The notes beneath the pieces are model-generated. The model did no database searches, was not told where the DNA came from, and was given only the letters and a program-made list of their open reading frames with translations. Source: Muscardinus avellanarius (lineage: Eukaryota; Chordata; Mammalia; Rodentia; Gliridae). Taken from it: a stretch of 64,000 nt of DNA. This document shows positions 1 through 11,440 of this stretch, piece after piece (position 1 is the stretch's first letter; each line of letters starts with the position of its first letter). Where the stretch lies: NCBI GenBank assembly GCA_963383645.1, contig OY726572.1, forward strand, positions 28,216,792-28,280,791, written 5' to 3'. The position numbers were made by a program, and so were the translations under genes.

Positions 1-353
1 CTGCCTCCATCATATTGCTGGGAATACAATAATGATGGCAACACTTTCTCAAATACTAGTTGAAAATAAACTGTCAAGAAAGGCAAAATAATATAGGCAC
101 TTAAATAACCACATGCAGTACAGTTTCTGCAGTAGGCTGCTATGGGACTATGTAATAGCTCTATCTTCTTTAAATCACCACTAGTTTGTGTCTGTATTCC
201 ATATAGCTGACAGAATATAGTAGCTACAATGCATGAAATTTTAAATTAGATAAATTATCTGCTATTTCCTAAGATTGTAAACTTTCTGTCATAATTTAGT
301 ATTCTGACCCCCAACACCATGTTCTTAAAATTAAAGTGAAACCTAAGTGAATA
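1..353. other. Gene-free AT-rich sequence
   Basis: I see no gene, recognisable repeat or regulatory signature here. The right edge is set by the left arm of the inverted duplication. Confidence 0.5.
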
Positions 354-466
354 GGTAAGATGTGTTCTATGTAAAATATTTTCTGAAGAATATTTATTTA
401 TTTATTTATTTATTTTTATTTATTTATTTTATTTTGGTGGTACTGGGGGTGGAACCCAGAGGCTTC
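354..466 (+). repeat. Left arm of a local inverted duplication
   Basis: This segment reappears in reverse complement at 1226-1320. It contains non-repeat flank, the left target-site duplication of the neighbouring SINE, an ATTT run and the first part of that SINE. The arms differ by a few substitutions and by the number of ATTT units. Because unique flank is included, two independent SINE insertions cannot explain the match. Confidence 0.85.
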
Positions 467-636
467 TTACCTCCGGGCTATACTCCCAGACCTCTTTTAT
501 ATTTTATTTGGAAACAGGTTCTCACTAAGTTGCTGAAAGCCTCACTAAGTAGCTGAGGCTGGCTTCGAACCTGTGTGATCCTCCTGTCTCAGCCTACCAA
601 GTGCAGGGATTACAAGAGTATGCCACCACGCCCAGC
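397..636 (-). mobile_element. B1-ID dimeric SINE, antisense
   Basis: On the plus strand it runs ATTT-rich tail, ID-like part (tggtggtactgggggtgg), A-rich linker, then B1-like part ending 'gccaccacgcccagc'. A 15-bp target-site duplication (tctgaagaatattta) lies at 382-396 and 637-651. The element is complete and moderately diverged. Confidence 0.9.
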
Positions 637-908
637 TCTGAAGAATATTTAAAAGGAATGTAGAAATTACTGAGGATTTGATGAGAAGGTAAATCTGATA
701 ACAGTGAAAATAATTCAGCTCTGTAACTGGACCATGATTGGTTTGGCTCTTAATGTTATCTAAGATATTACAGAGTTTGGATTACAAAATACTCAGAAAA
801 AATGATACTATCATGTGATATCACTATGTTGATAAACATTAAGTTGATCCCAGGCAAATTAGTAGTGGAAGAATCTTTTAAAAGATCTCATTCAGATTCA
901 TTTTTATG

Positions 909-1108
909 CCGGGCGTGGTGGCGCACGCTTGTAATCCCCGCGCTTGGGAGGCAGAGACAGGAGGATCGCGCAGGTTCGAAGCCAGCCGCGTGCGCTGGCT
1001 TATGAGACCCTGTTTCCAAATAAAATAGTACAAAAAAATAGGTCTGGGAGTGTAGCCCGGAGGTAGAAGGGCTTCCAGGAACCCCAGTACCACCAAAAAA
1101 CAAACAAA
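909..1108 (+). mobile_element. Young B1-ID dimeric SINE, CpG-rich
   Basis: This is a complete dimer starting 'ccgggcgtggtggcgcacgc' and ending in an A-rich tail. It is flanked by a perfect 16-bp duplication (cagattcatttttatg) at 893-908 and 1109-1124. An intact pol III B box (ggttcgaagcc) sits at 973-983. About a dozen CpGs remain undecayed, so the insertion is recent. The ID-like half carries the 'ggtctgggagtgtagcccggaggtag' variant shared by the other young copies here. Confidence 0.93.
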
Positions 1109-1135
1109 CAGATTCATTTTTATGTTGGCTTTTTG

Positions 1136-1225
1136 ATATAATATATATTACATACAATATATATTATATCAATAATATATAATATATTATATTAATATAT
1201 AATATATAATATATATTATATATAG
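1136..1225. repeat. AT-rich near-palindromic tract
   Basis: The stretch consists almost only of ta/at steps and contains several self-complementary blocks. It lies at the junction of the inverted duplication and could form hairpins. Confidence 0.8.
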
Positions 1226-1320
1226 GAAGCCTCTGGGTTCCACCCCTAGTACCACCAAAATAAATAAATAAATAAATAAATATTCTTCAGAAAAATATTT
1301 TACATGGAACACATCTTACC
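1226..1320 (-). repeat. Right arm of the local inverted duplication
   Basis: Reverse complement of 354-466, with fewer ATTT units and about three other differences. It carries only the end of the antisense SINE's ID part plus its flank. AT repeats border it on both sides, which suggests a templated insertion at an AT-rich break. Confidence 0.85.

Positions 1321-1357
<37 letters not shown>
1321..1357. repeat. (AT)n(AC)n microsatellite
   Basis: A run of AT units passes into AC units, directly next to the inverted duplication. Confidence 0.9.
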
Positions 1358-2580
1358 ATTTTGTTACTGCCATAAAACATGAGGGTTAGCAGGTCATTAG
1401 AGAAAGGAGAAGAAAGAGGAAAAAGGTCAAGAAAGGAGATTAGGCGGGAAATAAAAAAAAACAACAATGTGATAAAAGAGAAAAAATGATAGAAACTGGT
1501 ACTACTAAAGGGAGAAAAATATGAAGTTCCAACTTCACTATCAGCAGAAATAGGTCCCCATATGTAGAGTCTTTGTAGAAAAGTGAACTATACTTTGTAG
1601 ATTAGCAAAATTAGGCAGTAGGTGCAGCATACAATCTTAAGCATGCTTCACATCTCTAAGTGATTGAAATGCTAGCTGTGCTATAAAAATACAAGCTAAT
1701 CTCAACACAATGAGATTTGACTCTCTGAGCTAAGTACTTCTTTTCTGGGGGTATAACCTGTGTTAGAAATAGAGGATAATTTCCTTTGGTCATTTCTGGT
1801 ATTTTGTTTTCTTAAGTCTCCTTGATACACATTGTTAGAATAAAGACATGGGCACTACTTACAATGTTATTCTGAGTTTGATTATTTTTTTCATGATAAA
1901 GGATTGTATTTGATTTACATTCAGTTCATCCAGATAGTCTTGATCTCTTTAGTATAAAAAGAAAGACCTTGATTTGCTGAAGAAAAACATACCTGTGGAG
2001 TGTTTTTAGAGATAATGTTAACTGCATTTGGTTGTCATGGAAACTGAAATGCTAAAATAATGATGAAGTGATCGCCAAAAATCAACTTGCATGCAGTTGT
2101 TATGGTAACTACTCATTTTGACATTTTTTTATTTTTATCTAGATCAACCAGCTTTGAAATACTAGGATCACAAATTTGTTACTATGATTTCAAGTATAAT
2201 GTTTCTCATACTAGAGATGGACATGTTAGCTTGGAAGGACCTTACACTTATGGGAAATATAGAACAAAGGTGTGTGTGCATCTCTCTCATGTGTGTCTGG
2301 TGTTTAAGTGTTAGTTTATGCCGAAAGAGAAACACCCCTATATTGTCAGAAACTATAGTGAGTATTCCAGGTTAGTGGCTTTGAAAGCCCCTGATAGAAG
2401 CTAGGCCGTGATTAAAGGAGGCTACTAGCCATGAAGAAGTAGCTTGCTCTGCTAAATGGTGACAGAAGGAAGTAAAGAAAATTGACATTCATTAGAAACT
2501 AGGGCTAGAAACTAAGCCTTTTAAATTTATTTTCTCATTTAGTCCTAATAATCTCTGTTTTTCTATATCACCTTGCTAGG
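1358..2580. other. Gene-free stretch
   Basis: A purine-rich block lies at about 1400-1500. No convincing coding frame or young repeat was seen. The open frames at 2087-2375 lack any recognisable protein signature. Confidence 0.5.
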
Positions 2581-2619
<39 letters not shown>

Positions 2620-2670
2620 TACTGGGGGTTAAATCCAGGGGCATTATACCTTCAAGCTACACCTTTTATT
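2581..2670 (-). mobile_element. Truncated ID-like SINE end, antisense
   Basis: An ATTT run leads into 'actgggggttaaatccaggggcattataccttcaagctacacc', which is the tail half of the dimeric SINE. The B1 half is missing. The sequence passes straight into LINE-1 3' UTR, so the SINE is truncated or was interrupted by the LINE. Confidence 0.65.
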
Positions 2671-3049
2671 TTTATTTTCTTATTTATTTATTTATATGTT
2701 TTTTAACTGGTACATTGTAGTCATACATCTTAATTGAGTATAAGAGGATAGAGGGATACACGTACACATCACTCATTTAGCCCTTCCCCAATTCCTACCG
2801 CATTCCCTCCTTTACCTCCTTCTCATGTTTGGCTTAGTGATTGACTTTGATATGTTTGTGAATGTACATCATGTACATTAAGAAATTTACCTCTTCCCTT
2901 CTCCCATGCCCTCACTTAGGTTGCCTTATTTGCTAATCTATAATATCTCCTCCTTTGTCTAGAGTTCCTCCTATGAACCCTTTAATTTCTAGATTCCACA
3001 TATTAGGGAGGACATCTGAATTTTTACTTTTTGTGATTGACTAATTTCA

Positions 3050-6000
3050 CTTAGTATAATTTTCTCCAGGTTCACTCATTTCCCTGTGAGATAATTTTGT
3101 TCTTCATAGCTGAATAAAATTCCATTGTGTACATATCCTATAGTTTCATAATCCATTCATCTGTGAACAGATATCTTGGCTAATCCCAAAGTTTGGCAAT
3201 TGTGAACTATGCAGCTATGGATATAAATACATATGCATTAGTTTGGTTTTTGGTTTTCATTCTTTTGGGTAGATACCCAGCAATGGTATTGCTGGATCAT
3301 ATGGTAGTCCTTCTCATTCTTCTGAGGATCTTCCATGATGTTTTCCAAAGTGGTTGCAGTAATTTGCAATCCCCAAAGAGTATATTAGAGTTTCTCCTTC
3401 TCCACATCCTTGCCAGCATTTGTTGCTGTGTTTTTAATGATCGCTATTCTAATTGCAGTTAGATGAAATCTCAGGGTAGTTTTGATTTGCATGTCTCTGA
3501 TTGCTAATAATGTTGAGCATTTTTTATGCATTAATTGGCCATTTGAATTTCTTCCTTCGTGAAGTGTCTATTTAGTTCACTTGCCCATTTTTGATTGAGT
3601 TATTTGTTTTCTTAGAAGTGAGTTTCTTGAGTTCTCTGTAGAATCAAGATATTAGCCCTCTATTGGAAGAGTAGTAGGCAAAATTTTTCTCCTGTTCTGT
3701 CAGCCCTCTGTTGAAGTTCTTGATGATTTCTTTTGCTGTACAGAAGCTCATTGGTTTAATGCAATCCCATGTATCCATCCTCCTTTTAATTTCTTGTGCC
3801 TTTGGGGTCCTGTTGAAAAGTTTTTACCTGTACCTATGTCTCTTCAGGGAGCTGCAAGGTCTTTGGTTTGATTTCCAAATCTTTGATCTATCTTAAACTG
3901 ACTCTTGAAGTAGGGTTTATGTCCATTTTTCTGCATATGGTTAACTGATTTTGCCAAAACCATTTGTTGAATGGGCTATCTTTTCTCCAGTGTATGTTTT
4001 TGGCCTCTTGTAAAATATTAATTGGCTGTAAGTTTGTTTCTGAATCTTCTATTCTGCTCCATTGATCTATATGTCTGTTTTTATTACTATGGCTTTGTAG
4101 TATAGTTTGAAGTCAGATACTATGATTTCTCCACATGGTTCTTGTTGATGAGAATGACTTTGGCTATTTTGGTTTTTTTTTGTTGTTCCAGATGAATTTA
4201 AGGACTTATTTTTCTGTTTTTGTGAGGAATAACCTTGGTAATTTAATGGTATTGCATTGGACCTATAGATCACTTTTGAAATGATGAAAATTTTGATGAT
4301 ATTTATTCACCTGTCCAAGAACATTGGAGCTCTTTCCATTTACTAAAGTCTTTTCAATATTTTATAATTTTCTTTGTAGAGGTCTTTTATCTCCTTGGTT
4401 AGGTTTATTCCTAAGTATTTTATTTTATTTTTTATAATATCCTTAGTGGAAGTATTTTCTAGATTTCTTTTACAATAGATTTAGGATTGACATATAGGAA
4501 AACTTCTGATTTTTTTAAGATTGATTTTATATCCAGACCATTTGCTGAATTTGTTGATCAGTTCTATAAGCATTTAGTTGAGCTTGTTGAGTATTCTAAG
4601 CATAATATCATGTTATCTGGAAATAAGGACATTTTTTAGTTCTTCTTTTTTTATTTGTATTCCTCTTATTTTCTTCTCTCGCCTTATTGCTCTGGCTAGA
4701 GTCTCAAGTACCATATTGAAAAGAAGTGGTGATAATGGACATCTTTGTCTTGTTCTTGTTTGTAGGTAAAATTCTTATATTTTTTCTCCACTTAATATGA
4801 TTTTGGCTGTGGGCCTATTGTAATTGCCTTTATGATGTTGAAATATATTCCTTCTATACTAATTTTCTCCATTGATTTTTAGCATAAATTGGTGTTGGAT
4901 TTGGTTAAATGAATTTTCAGTGTCCATTGAAATGATCATGTAAATTTTGTCTTTGGTTCTGTTTATGTGATGGATTTCATGGACTTTTTTTTTGTTGTTG
5001 TTGAACCAGCCTTGTATTCCTGGCAAGAACCTTACTTGGTCACGTTGTATGACTTTCTTGATGTGTTTTTGAATGTGTTTTGCTAGTATTTTGGTAGGCA
5101 GTTTTGCATCTAAGTTCATCAATGATATAGGCCTATAGTTTTATTGAGCTGTCTTTTTTTGGTTTTGGTATTAATGTGATGTTGGCTTCATAGGATGTAT
5201 TTGTGAGAGTCCCATTTCTTTCTATTTCATGTAGCAGATTGAGGAGTATTGGTATTATCTCTTCTATAAGGATTTTATAAAATTCACTTTGGAAACCATC
5301 TGGTCCTGGGCTTTTGTTTGATGGTAGGCTCTTTATTGCTGCCTCAATCTCTTTGATCACTATTGGTCAGTTTAAATTTTTTATATCTTCTTGGTTCAAT
5401 TTAGAAAGGTGTGTGTCTAGAAAATTGTCAATTTCTTAAGTTTTTCATCTTGTTGGAGTATAGTTTTTCAAAGTAGTTTCTAATAGTCTTCTGGATTTCC
5501 ATGCTGTCAATGGTAATATCTCCTTTTTCATCTCTTATTTTAGTCATTTGGATTGAATCTCTTTCTTTTGGTTAGGTTGGATAATGTCTATCTATCTTGT
5601 TTAATTTTTCAAGATGCCAACTTTTGGTTTTGTTGATTTTTGTATTGCTTTTTTTATTCTCTACTTCATTGACTTCTGCTCTAATTTTAATAATTTCCTG
5701 ATTTCTTCTGGCATCGAGGTTAAACTGTTTCTGTTTTTTAAGGGCTTTGTGGTGTGTCATTCGGTTTATCTGATGATTTTTTGTTCTTATGTGGGCTCTT
5801 AGTTATGAATTTTCTTCTTAATACTGCCTTCAAGGTGTCCTAGAAATTTTGATATTTTGTGTCTCTATTTTCAGTTGTTTGGGAGAATTCCTTAATTACA
5901 TCCCTAATTTCCTCTATGACCCAGCCTTCATTTAGCAGTATGGTGTTCAGTCTCTTCATGTTTATTAGTTACTCTTGCTATTCTTATAGTTGATTTCTAG

Positions 6001-6700
6001 TTTCATTTCATTGTGATCTGAAAAGATGCAAGGGAATATGTCACAGTTTTTGAATTTGCTAGGGTTTATTTTGTGGCCCAGGATGTGGTCTATTTTGGAG
6101 TTTTCCTGAGCTGTGAGAAAACTGTGAAGTCTGTTGTAGTTGGGTGAAATATTCTGTATGTGTCTAATAGGTTAATTTGATTTATGGTGTTCTTTCTGTC
6201 TGAGACATCTTTACTGAAGTTTTGTCTAGACAACCAGTCTAGTGGAGTGGGAGAAGTATTAAAGTCTCCCATTATTATTGTATTGGGATCTATGTGTAAC
6301 TTAATGTCACAAAGAGTTTGTTTTATGAAAGTGTTTGCACCTATGTTTGGGGTATAGATGCTATTTTTATTTCCTCTTGCTAGTTTGTTCATTTTACCAG
6401 TAAAAAAAAAATGAACTCTTTGTCTCTTCTGATAATCTCAGATTTGAAGTCTAACTTGTCTGATATCATAGATGTTACTCCTTGTTGTCTTCAAGTTCCA
6501 TTATAGATTACCTTGTTCAAACCCTTCACATTTGGTTTGTGACTATCTTTACTTGTAAGGTGTGTTTCTTGCAGTCAATATATAGATGGATTCTGTTTTT
6601 TAATCCATTTTTTCATCTTATGTTGCATTTTTATTGGGGAGTTGAGGCCATTTCAACATGATTATTGAGAGATGAAATATTATTCTTAGCACTTTGAGTT
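3050..6700 (-). pseudogene. LINE-1 ORF2 (endonuclease and reverse transcriptase), broken
   Basis: ORF2 encodes the protein that nicks the target and reverse-transcribes LINE RNA. Its length of about 3.65 kb is close to the usual 3.8 kb, so little is deleted. The endonuclease core (GDFNT) reads at 6090-6392. The finger/palm start (SPGPDGF) reads at 5133-5360, and the following block, with an [11 protein letters not shown] core, at 4859-5122. These sit in separate frames divided by stops. The C-terminal end lies near 3050, followed by 3' UTR. No enzyme can be made from it. Confidence 0.85.
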
Positions 6701-6849
6701 TTAACTTCTGTTTGAGGTAGTATTTGTTCTTTGCTTAGTTGTTTGTTTGATTGAAATTATTGTTTCTCTGTTTCTGTCTTTATTACTTATTTTTTCTTTA
6801 TAATTAATCTCTTTGGGTATTTTATCTATTGCTAGTTTGGAAGCCATAA

Positions 6850-7700
6850 ATTATTACAGCTTATGTTTGTCATGGAAGATTTTTATTCTCCTGTTGAATT
6901 TGAGAAATAGTTTTGCTGGGTAGAAAATTTTTTGCTGCAAGTTGTTTTCTTTCAGAATTTGAAATATGTTAGTCCTGGATTTCCTGGCTTTCCTGGCTTT
7001 CATGACTTGGTGTGGGAAGTATGGAGTAATTCTAATTAGTTTGGCTTTGAATATCACTTGATCATTTGCTTTTGCTTTTGTTGCCTTTAAGATTCTTTCA
7101 TTGGCCTCTAAGTCAGCTTTACAATTATAAGGTGTGGTAAACCTTTTCTCTGATCTTGTTTAAAGGGTCTTCTATAAGTTTTCTGTACCTGTATGTTGAC
7201 CTCTTTTTTTATGTTTGGTATTTTCTGATGTTACTCCTTTGAAAAGATTGTTGATTCCTTTAGTTTCAACTTCTATACTCTCTCTATGCTTATCTTTTGA
7301 GATGGACCTATATCTCTTCAATATCCAATCATGCTGTCAAATTGTTTTTTTCTAAATTAGATACATTTTTAGAGTGGTCATCTTCTAAGAGTGAGATTTC
7401 ATTTACCATGTGGCCTAATCTACTGTTAGTAGTTTGTCTTACCTTGTTCACTTTAATGATTGTATCCTTCACTTCCTTCAGAGCTTCTTTTTAATTCTTG
7501 TTCAGGGTGTCAGATTCTTTATTTGTTCCTTTGTTTATTTCAGGCTTTCTCTAAATTATTTTCAGAAATTTTGTTTCATTTCTACTATTAAAGTTCTGAT
7601 TTGTCCTTCTGGTGATATCTTCTATTCTTCATTGTCAGATTCTGTTATTGTGGGGTTTGGGGACTCCCTCCTCGCATCATTCTTTTAATTCCTCTTGCTC
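6850..7700 (-). pseudogene. LINE-1 ORF1 (RNA-binding protein), broken
   Basis: The minus-strand frame 7057-6854 carries the C-terminal ORF1 signature: a 'QVMKARKARKS' stretch followed by 'YPAKLFLKFN...IKIFHDKHKL'. This corresponds to the YPAKLS...IK.F.DK region of mammalian ORF1 proteins. The upstream part, through about 7700, is in several frames with stops. The family's role is to coat LINE RNA as a trimer. This copy is not functional. Confidence 0.75.
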
Positions 7701-8101
7701 ATGATTTCAGGTTTTTTAATTTTTTTTTTATTTTGATAGCTTCTTTCACTCTGTAGGTGTTAGCTGGTATACACAAGGGTAAGTTGTGTTCTATTCAATG
7801 GTGAAGGTTGAGTGAGGAGGAAAATAAAAAAAGTATTAAAGCAAAAATAGGGTTAAGTAGCAAATAGAATCGAACAGATAAAATTTTGGTTTAGTAAGGT
7901 AATATATAATAGAGATTAGAGATAGTGACTATGTAGAAGAAATCTAGCAACCAACGTAGATATTTAGTATGTAGAGTATTTAGTATCGATATGGAGTGGA
8001 TTTAATACAAGACAGAGAAAAGGAAAAGGATGGAGAGAAAAAAATAGATATGAATGAGGAAAGAAGCTTGTGAAAGGAGTTGGGAAGAGAGGAAACAAAC
8101 A

Positions 8102-8103
<2 letters not shown>

Positions 8104-8145
<42 letters not shown>
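8104..8145. repeat. (CA)n microsatellite
   Basis: About 21 CA units lie just before the inserted LINE-1, inside the presumed 5' UTR of the older LINE-1. Confidence 0.97.
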
Positions 8146-8147
<2 letters not shown>

Positions 8148-8154
8148 AAAATAA

Positions 8155-8930
8155 CCCTCTTCAAGGAGCCTCAAATTCTCTGGTCTGATTTCCAAGTCTT
8201 TGATTCATCTTGAATGGACTCTTGTGCAGGGTAAGAAAGTGGGATTGATTTCCATTTTTCTTCAGGGGTTAATCAATTTTTTTCCAAGAATGGAAATGAA
8301 CTTACCATTTGATCTAGCAGTACCACTTCTGGGTATTTACTCAAAACAAAGGAAACCAAACTAACAAACTAATGCATAAGTATCTATGTTCATAGCTGCA
8401 CAATTCACCATTGCCAAACTATGGAAACAGCCAAGATATCTATCAACAGATGAATAGATTACAAAACTATGGGGTATGTACACAATGGAACGTTACTCAG
8501 CCATAAAGAAAAACACAATTACTTCATTTACAGGGAAATGGATGGAACTGGAGGTCATTATGCTAAGTGAGATAGTCAGCTACAGAAAAGAAGAAATTGG
8601 ATGCTTTCCCTAATATGTGAAAGCTAGGGAGAAATGGGTGATAGGAGGAATTCTAGATGAAAAAGGCGATCCTATAGAGAAGAAAATAAGGTGACCTAGC
8701 AGAGGGGATAGGAGGGAGGAAGAGTGAAACTCTTTAAGGCACATGATGTACTTAAACATATCAAATTCATTCACTAAGCCAAGCATGTAAAGGAGGGATG
8801 GGGAAGAAATGGGGTAGGTACTGGGTAAGGGATAATTGGGTGATGTGTACATGTATGTCTCCACAAGTCTTTTATCCCATTAAGATGTATAACTATAACG
8901 TACCAATAAAAATAAAATTAAACTAAATAG
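8155..8930 (+). mobile_element. 5'-inverted, 5'-truncated LINE-1 insertion
   Basis: Positions 8155-8283 are an ORF2 piece in minus orientation, closely matching about 55986-56115. From about 8287 the sequence flips to plus orientation. It runs through the ORF2 end and 3' UTR to 'accaataaaaataaaa' near 8912. Compared with the uninterrupted L1 at 55.04-56.15 kb, about 560 bp are missing at the flip. This is the usual mark of twin priming. A short imperfect flank duplication may exist (aaataaccct at 8149-8158; aaatagccct at 8925-8934). Confidence 0.85.
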
Positions 8931-10050
8931 CCCTACAAATACATGAATACTAATCAGACTTGGCCTCTGCAGTTCTCCTGGGTCTGTGTGGATTCTTTCA
9001 GCCATTTAAGTTTCACATTCTATAATAGGTTCTTGAGTACGTTACAAGTACTCTCATTTGCTCTTTAACCTATAGTAATGATGTCAGTTTAAAGTCCTGC
9101 TTTTTAGTCTCCTTCAATAATTGGGACCCTGGACTGGTTTCTCTTTCTGTTTGTGCAGGCTCTGATTGCCACCAGCATTTTTCTCACTGCAAGTCTTGGT
9201 GTCTGAGCCCTCACAAAATGCCTCTCTCTGAGACTCTCTCTGTCTATGTAGATGACTGGTATCACTGGGGCTAGATCTAGTGTTAAGCATAGGTCTCCAT
9301 GCTTTCCACAGACCCTGAGCCTGCATCTCTCCCCACCTGTGTAGGTGATGGGTGTTGCTGAAACCAGACCCAGTGTACATGTAGAAGTCCACATTTTCCA
9401 CAGATGCAGCTGGGTTGGTCTGACTTCTCTCTTTTCACCATGATTGGGTGGTTTGTGGTGGACTCTAAAGGCCCTACTAAATCTGTGCACCTTGAGACTA
9501 TAGGCCTCTTTACCTGATTGGTATCTGACAGAAGACTCTATCCCCACCTTTATGAGAGTGAATTGCAAAGTTTCACCTGTGGAGGCTATTGTTTGCTGTG
9601 TGAGTCCCTGCAGCCACACTGGGCAGTCTCCCATGAAAATTGCTGGTTCATTTATGGTGTTGTTTATTTGCTCTGGATCTCTGGAGGTTGCAGTGAGATC
9701 AGCTGCCACTGTTCCAGGGTCTAGCTGGGGTCCAGGAAGTAGTGTCTCTGTCTCTGTGAAGCATGGGACAAGGAGCTAACCACTTACAATTTTGAGGAGC
9801 TAACAGCCCACTTACTTTGCTTCAAGTCACTGGCTTTATTGTTGGGGATCTCTGGAGGCTGCAGTGCCTGTAGTCCCAGCGCAATAAGGCAAGATGGCAT
9901 CCTGCAGCCCCTGCAGTCACAGCCACTGTGACTGCATGTGGGGTGCTTTTCTGTCCTCTGTTCTGAATTTTAGCTTTGCTTCTACTGCCTTCTGATTTCC
10001 ATTACTCTGATCAGTTTTATTCTGGTTTATTTCTCTTGTTAAGACACTGC
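8931..10050 (-). mobile_element. Probable LINE-1 5' UTR with internal repeat and a 201-codon open frame
   Basis: This resumes upstream of ORF1 after the nested insertion, so it most likely belongs to the older LINE-1's 5' UTR. It is richer in GC than its surroundings. Segments at about 9240-9322 and 9337-9418 align to each other (both contain '...gt(a/g)gatg...agtgt...ccacatttccacaga'-like text), an imperfect tandem repeat with a period near 97 bp. A 201-codon minus-strand frame (9709-9104) crosses it. I see no known domain in that frame and do not call it a gene. Confidence 0.5.
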
Positions 10051-10330
10051 TTTCAAGGCTATAGAGATTGAGTGTCAGCAGAGCTGAGAGACCATAGACT
10101 CATTCAGGTTATACCTCTATGCTATATCATGTTCTTTCTGAGACTGGCTATGTCCATGTGTGTTATTTTCTAGCAACAATGATGGCTTCCACTCTCCCAT
10201 CCACGTTATTATTTTAGTTTCCATTATTATCAACAGTTCACCCTCAAAATGATAGGGACTGAGGTCAGGGATATAGTCCTGGTTTTCATTTTCAACTTTT
10301 TCATTTTCTGAAACCAATGTGTGCTTAGAA
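10051..10330. other. Gene-free stretch
   Basis: Apparently unique sequence between the old LINE-1 and a GAT repeat. Nothing recognisable. Confidence 0.45.
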
Positions 10331-10339
10331 TATGTGAGC

Positions 10340-10384
10340 TGATGGTGATGATGGTGATGATGGTGATGATGATGATGATGATAA
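10340..10384. repeat. (GATGGT/GAT)n microsatellite
   Basis: Tandem 'gatggtgat' units decay into GAT units, followed by a purine-rich A/G tract to about 10415. Confidence 0.95.
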
Positions 10385-10534
10385 TAAAGAGAAGAAAAAG
10401 GAAAAGGAGGAGGATATTATATTGATAATACCATATTCTAATGAACTAGATAGTTAGATGAAAATATGGAACAGGATAGATTCCTTGTATCTCATCTTCC
10501 AGGCAATTTTGTTTTTATTTGAGACAGAAATTTC

Positions 10535-10990
10535 TCATTCAACAAAATTGTGGTATATTCACACAATGGAATTTTACCCAGCCATAAAGGAGAATAAAAT
10601 TATGTTATTTACAGGAAAATTTGTGGAAATTCAGAATAGTATGTTAAGTAAGATGAGCCAATCTCAAAAAGTGAATAATTATGTGTTTTATTTTATATGT
10701 AGATGCTAGGTAGAAATTGGGAAACAAGGATTACCTCAAATAGACAACAAAGACTCCAGTGGAGTGACGTAGGCAGTTTAGAGGAGGTAGAAGAGAGAAT
10801 TGAGATATAAAGAAGGCAACAACTGAAATAATAATACATTTGCACATTAAACTGCCAATGCCAATCTCAGAGACATGCATGGAAAAGAAAGGTTGTATCC
10901 TTAGGAATATGCTCCATGAGTTATGTGTATGTATGTTCCTATCACTTCATACCTCAGTATGATGTATAATTACAGTGTACCAGTGGGAGG
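10535..10990 (+). mobile_element. LINE-1 3' end fragment
   Basis: It contains the ORF2 C-terminal coding text 'gtggtatattcacacaatggaattttacccagccataaa' and continues into a 3' UTR ending near 'gatgtataattacagtgtacca'. It is more diverged than the copy at 8.29-8.93 kb, so it is an older insertion. Confidence 0.8.
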
Positions 10991-10999
10991 AGGGGGAGA

Positions 11000-11310
11000 A
11001 AGGCAAAGTACTACAAGCATAAAAAGGAAGTACTGGCAATGTGTAGGGCTCATCCTATGAGAAGTTATGCTATTATTTTAAGAATCAGTGCTCCTTATTT
11101 TAATTATTTGAATGTACTTATAACTGGTACTGCTTCAAGAATTCTGTACAACCTACTCTATCTTGACATTAAATATCAATAGGGTTATACATAATGAATA
11201 CTAAGGTCCATTACCTCTGCAGCTGCCATTACATTTTCATATTGTTCCTTAAATATAATAGTGTTAATTATAATAGCAAAAAAACCATATCCAATTATTT
11301 TCCAAATATG
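11000..11310. other. Gene-free stretch
   Basis: AT-rich sequence with no recognisable element. Confidence 0.4.
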
Positions 11311-11319
11311 TGGCTCAAA

Positions 11320-11440
11320 GTGACTTTTTATTACAGTCTCACAAAAAACACATGAGAAAAGAATTACTGACTCCATTTTATAAATAAAAATTCATAGAAA
11401 ATATAATCATGTGCAGAAGGTCAGGTAGCTGGATCATCCC
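11320..11440 (-). mobile_element. MIR fragment, antisense
   Basis: It contains 'actgactccattttataaat' followed by a diverged 'aggtcaggtagctgg', the reverse-orientation core of the ancient mammalian MIR SINE. Confidence 0.6.

Larger units (their letters stand above)
2671..10050 (-). mobile_element. Near full-length degenerate LINE-1 (interrupted)
   Basis: Read on the minus strand, this follows LINE-1 order: probable 5' UTR (about 10050-7730), ORF1 (about 7700-6850), ORF2 (about 6700-3050) and 3' UTR (about 3000-2680). ORF1's conserved C-terminal block is visible near 7000 (QQKIFYPAKLFLKFN). ORF2 shows the endonuclease motif IIMGDFNT near 6270 and reverse-transcriptase blocks near 5330 (NKSPGPDGFQSEFYK) and 4930 ([13 protein letters not shown]). 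Many stops and frameshifts break both frames, so the copy is dead. The 5' UTR assignment above 7.73 kb is inference from position. A younger inverted LINE-1 interrupts it at about 8155-8930. Confidence 0.88.

Noticed and set aside
878..1157. Two overlapping minus-strand frames of 79-89 codons
   Set aside because: They are translations of the antisense strand of a B1-ID SINE. Similar frames appear over the SINEs at 23.3 and 46.4 kb.
3193..3462. Plus-strand frames of 60-100 codons within 2.7-7.7 kb
   Set aside because: They run opposite to LINE-1 ORF2/ORF1 and are antisense shadows.
7964..8195. Cysteine/valine-rich frames
   Set aside because: Artefacts of (CA)n repeats, as at 23.4, 38.0, 39.5, 43.6 and 50.0 kb.
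9104..9709. 201-codon minus-strand frame as a novel gene
   Set aside because: No recognisable domain. It lies where the 5' UTR of an older LINE-1 is expected and crosses an internal repeat. Kept as an observation only.
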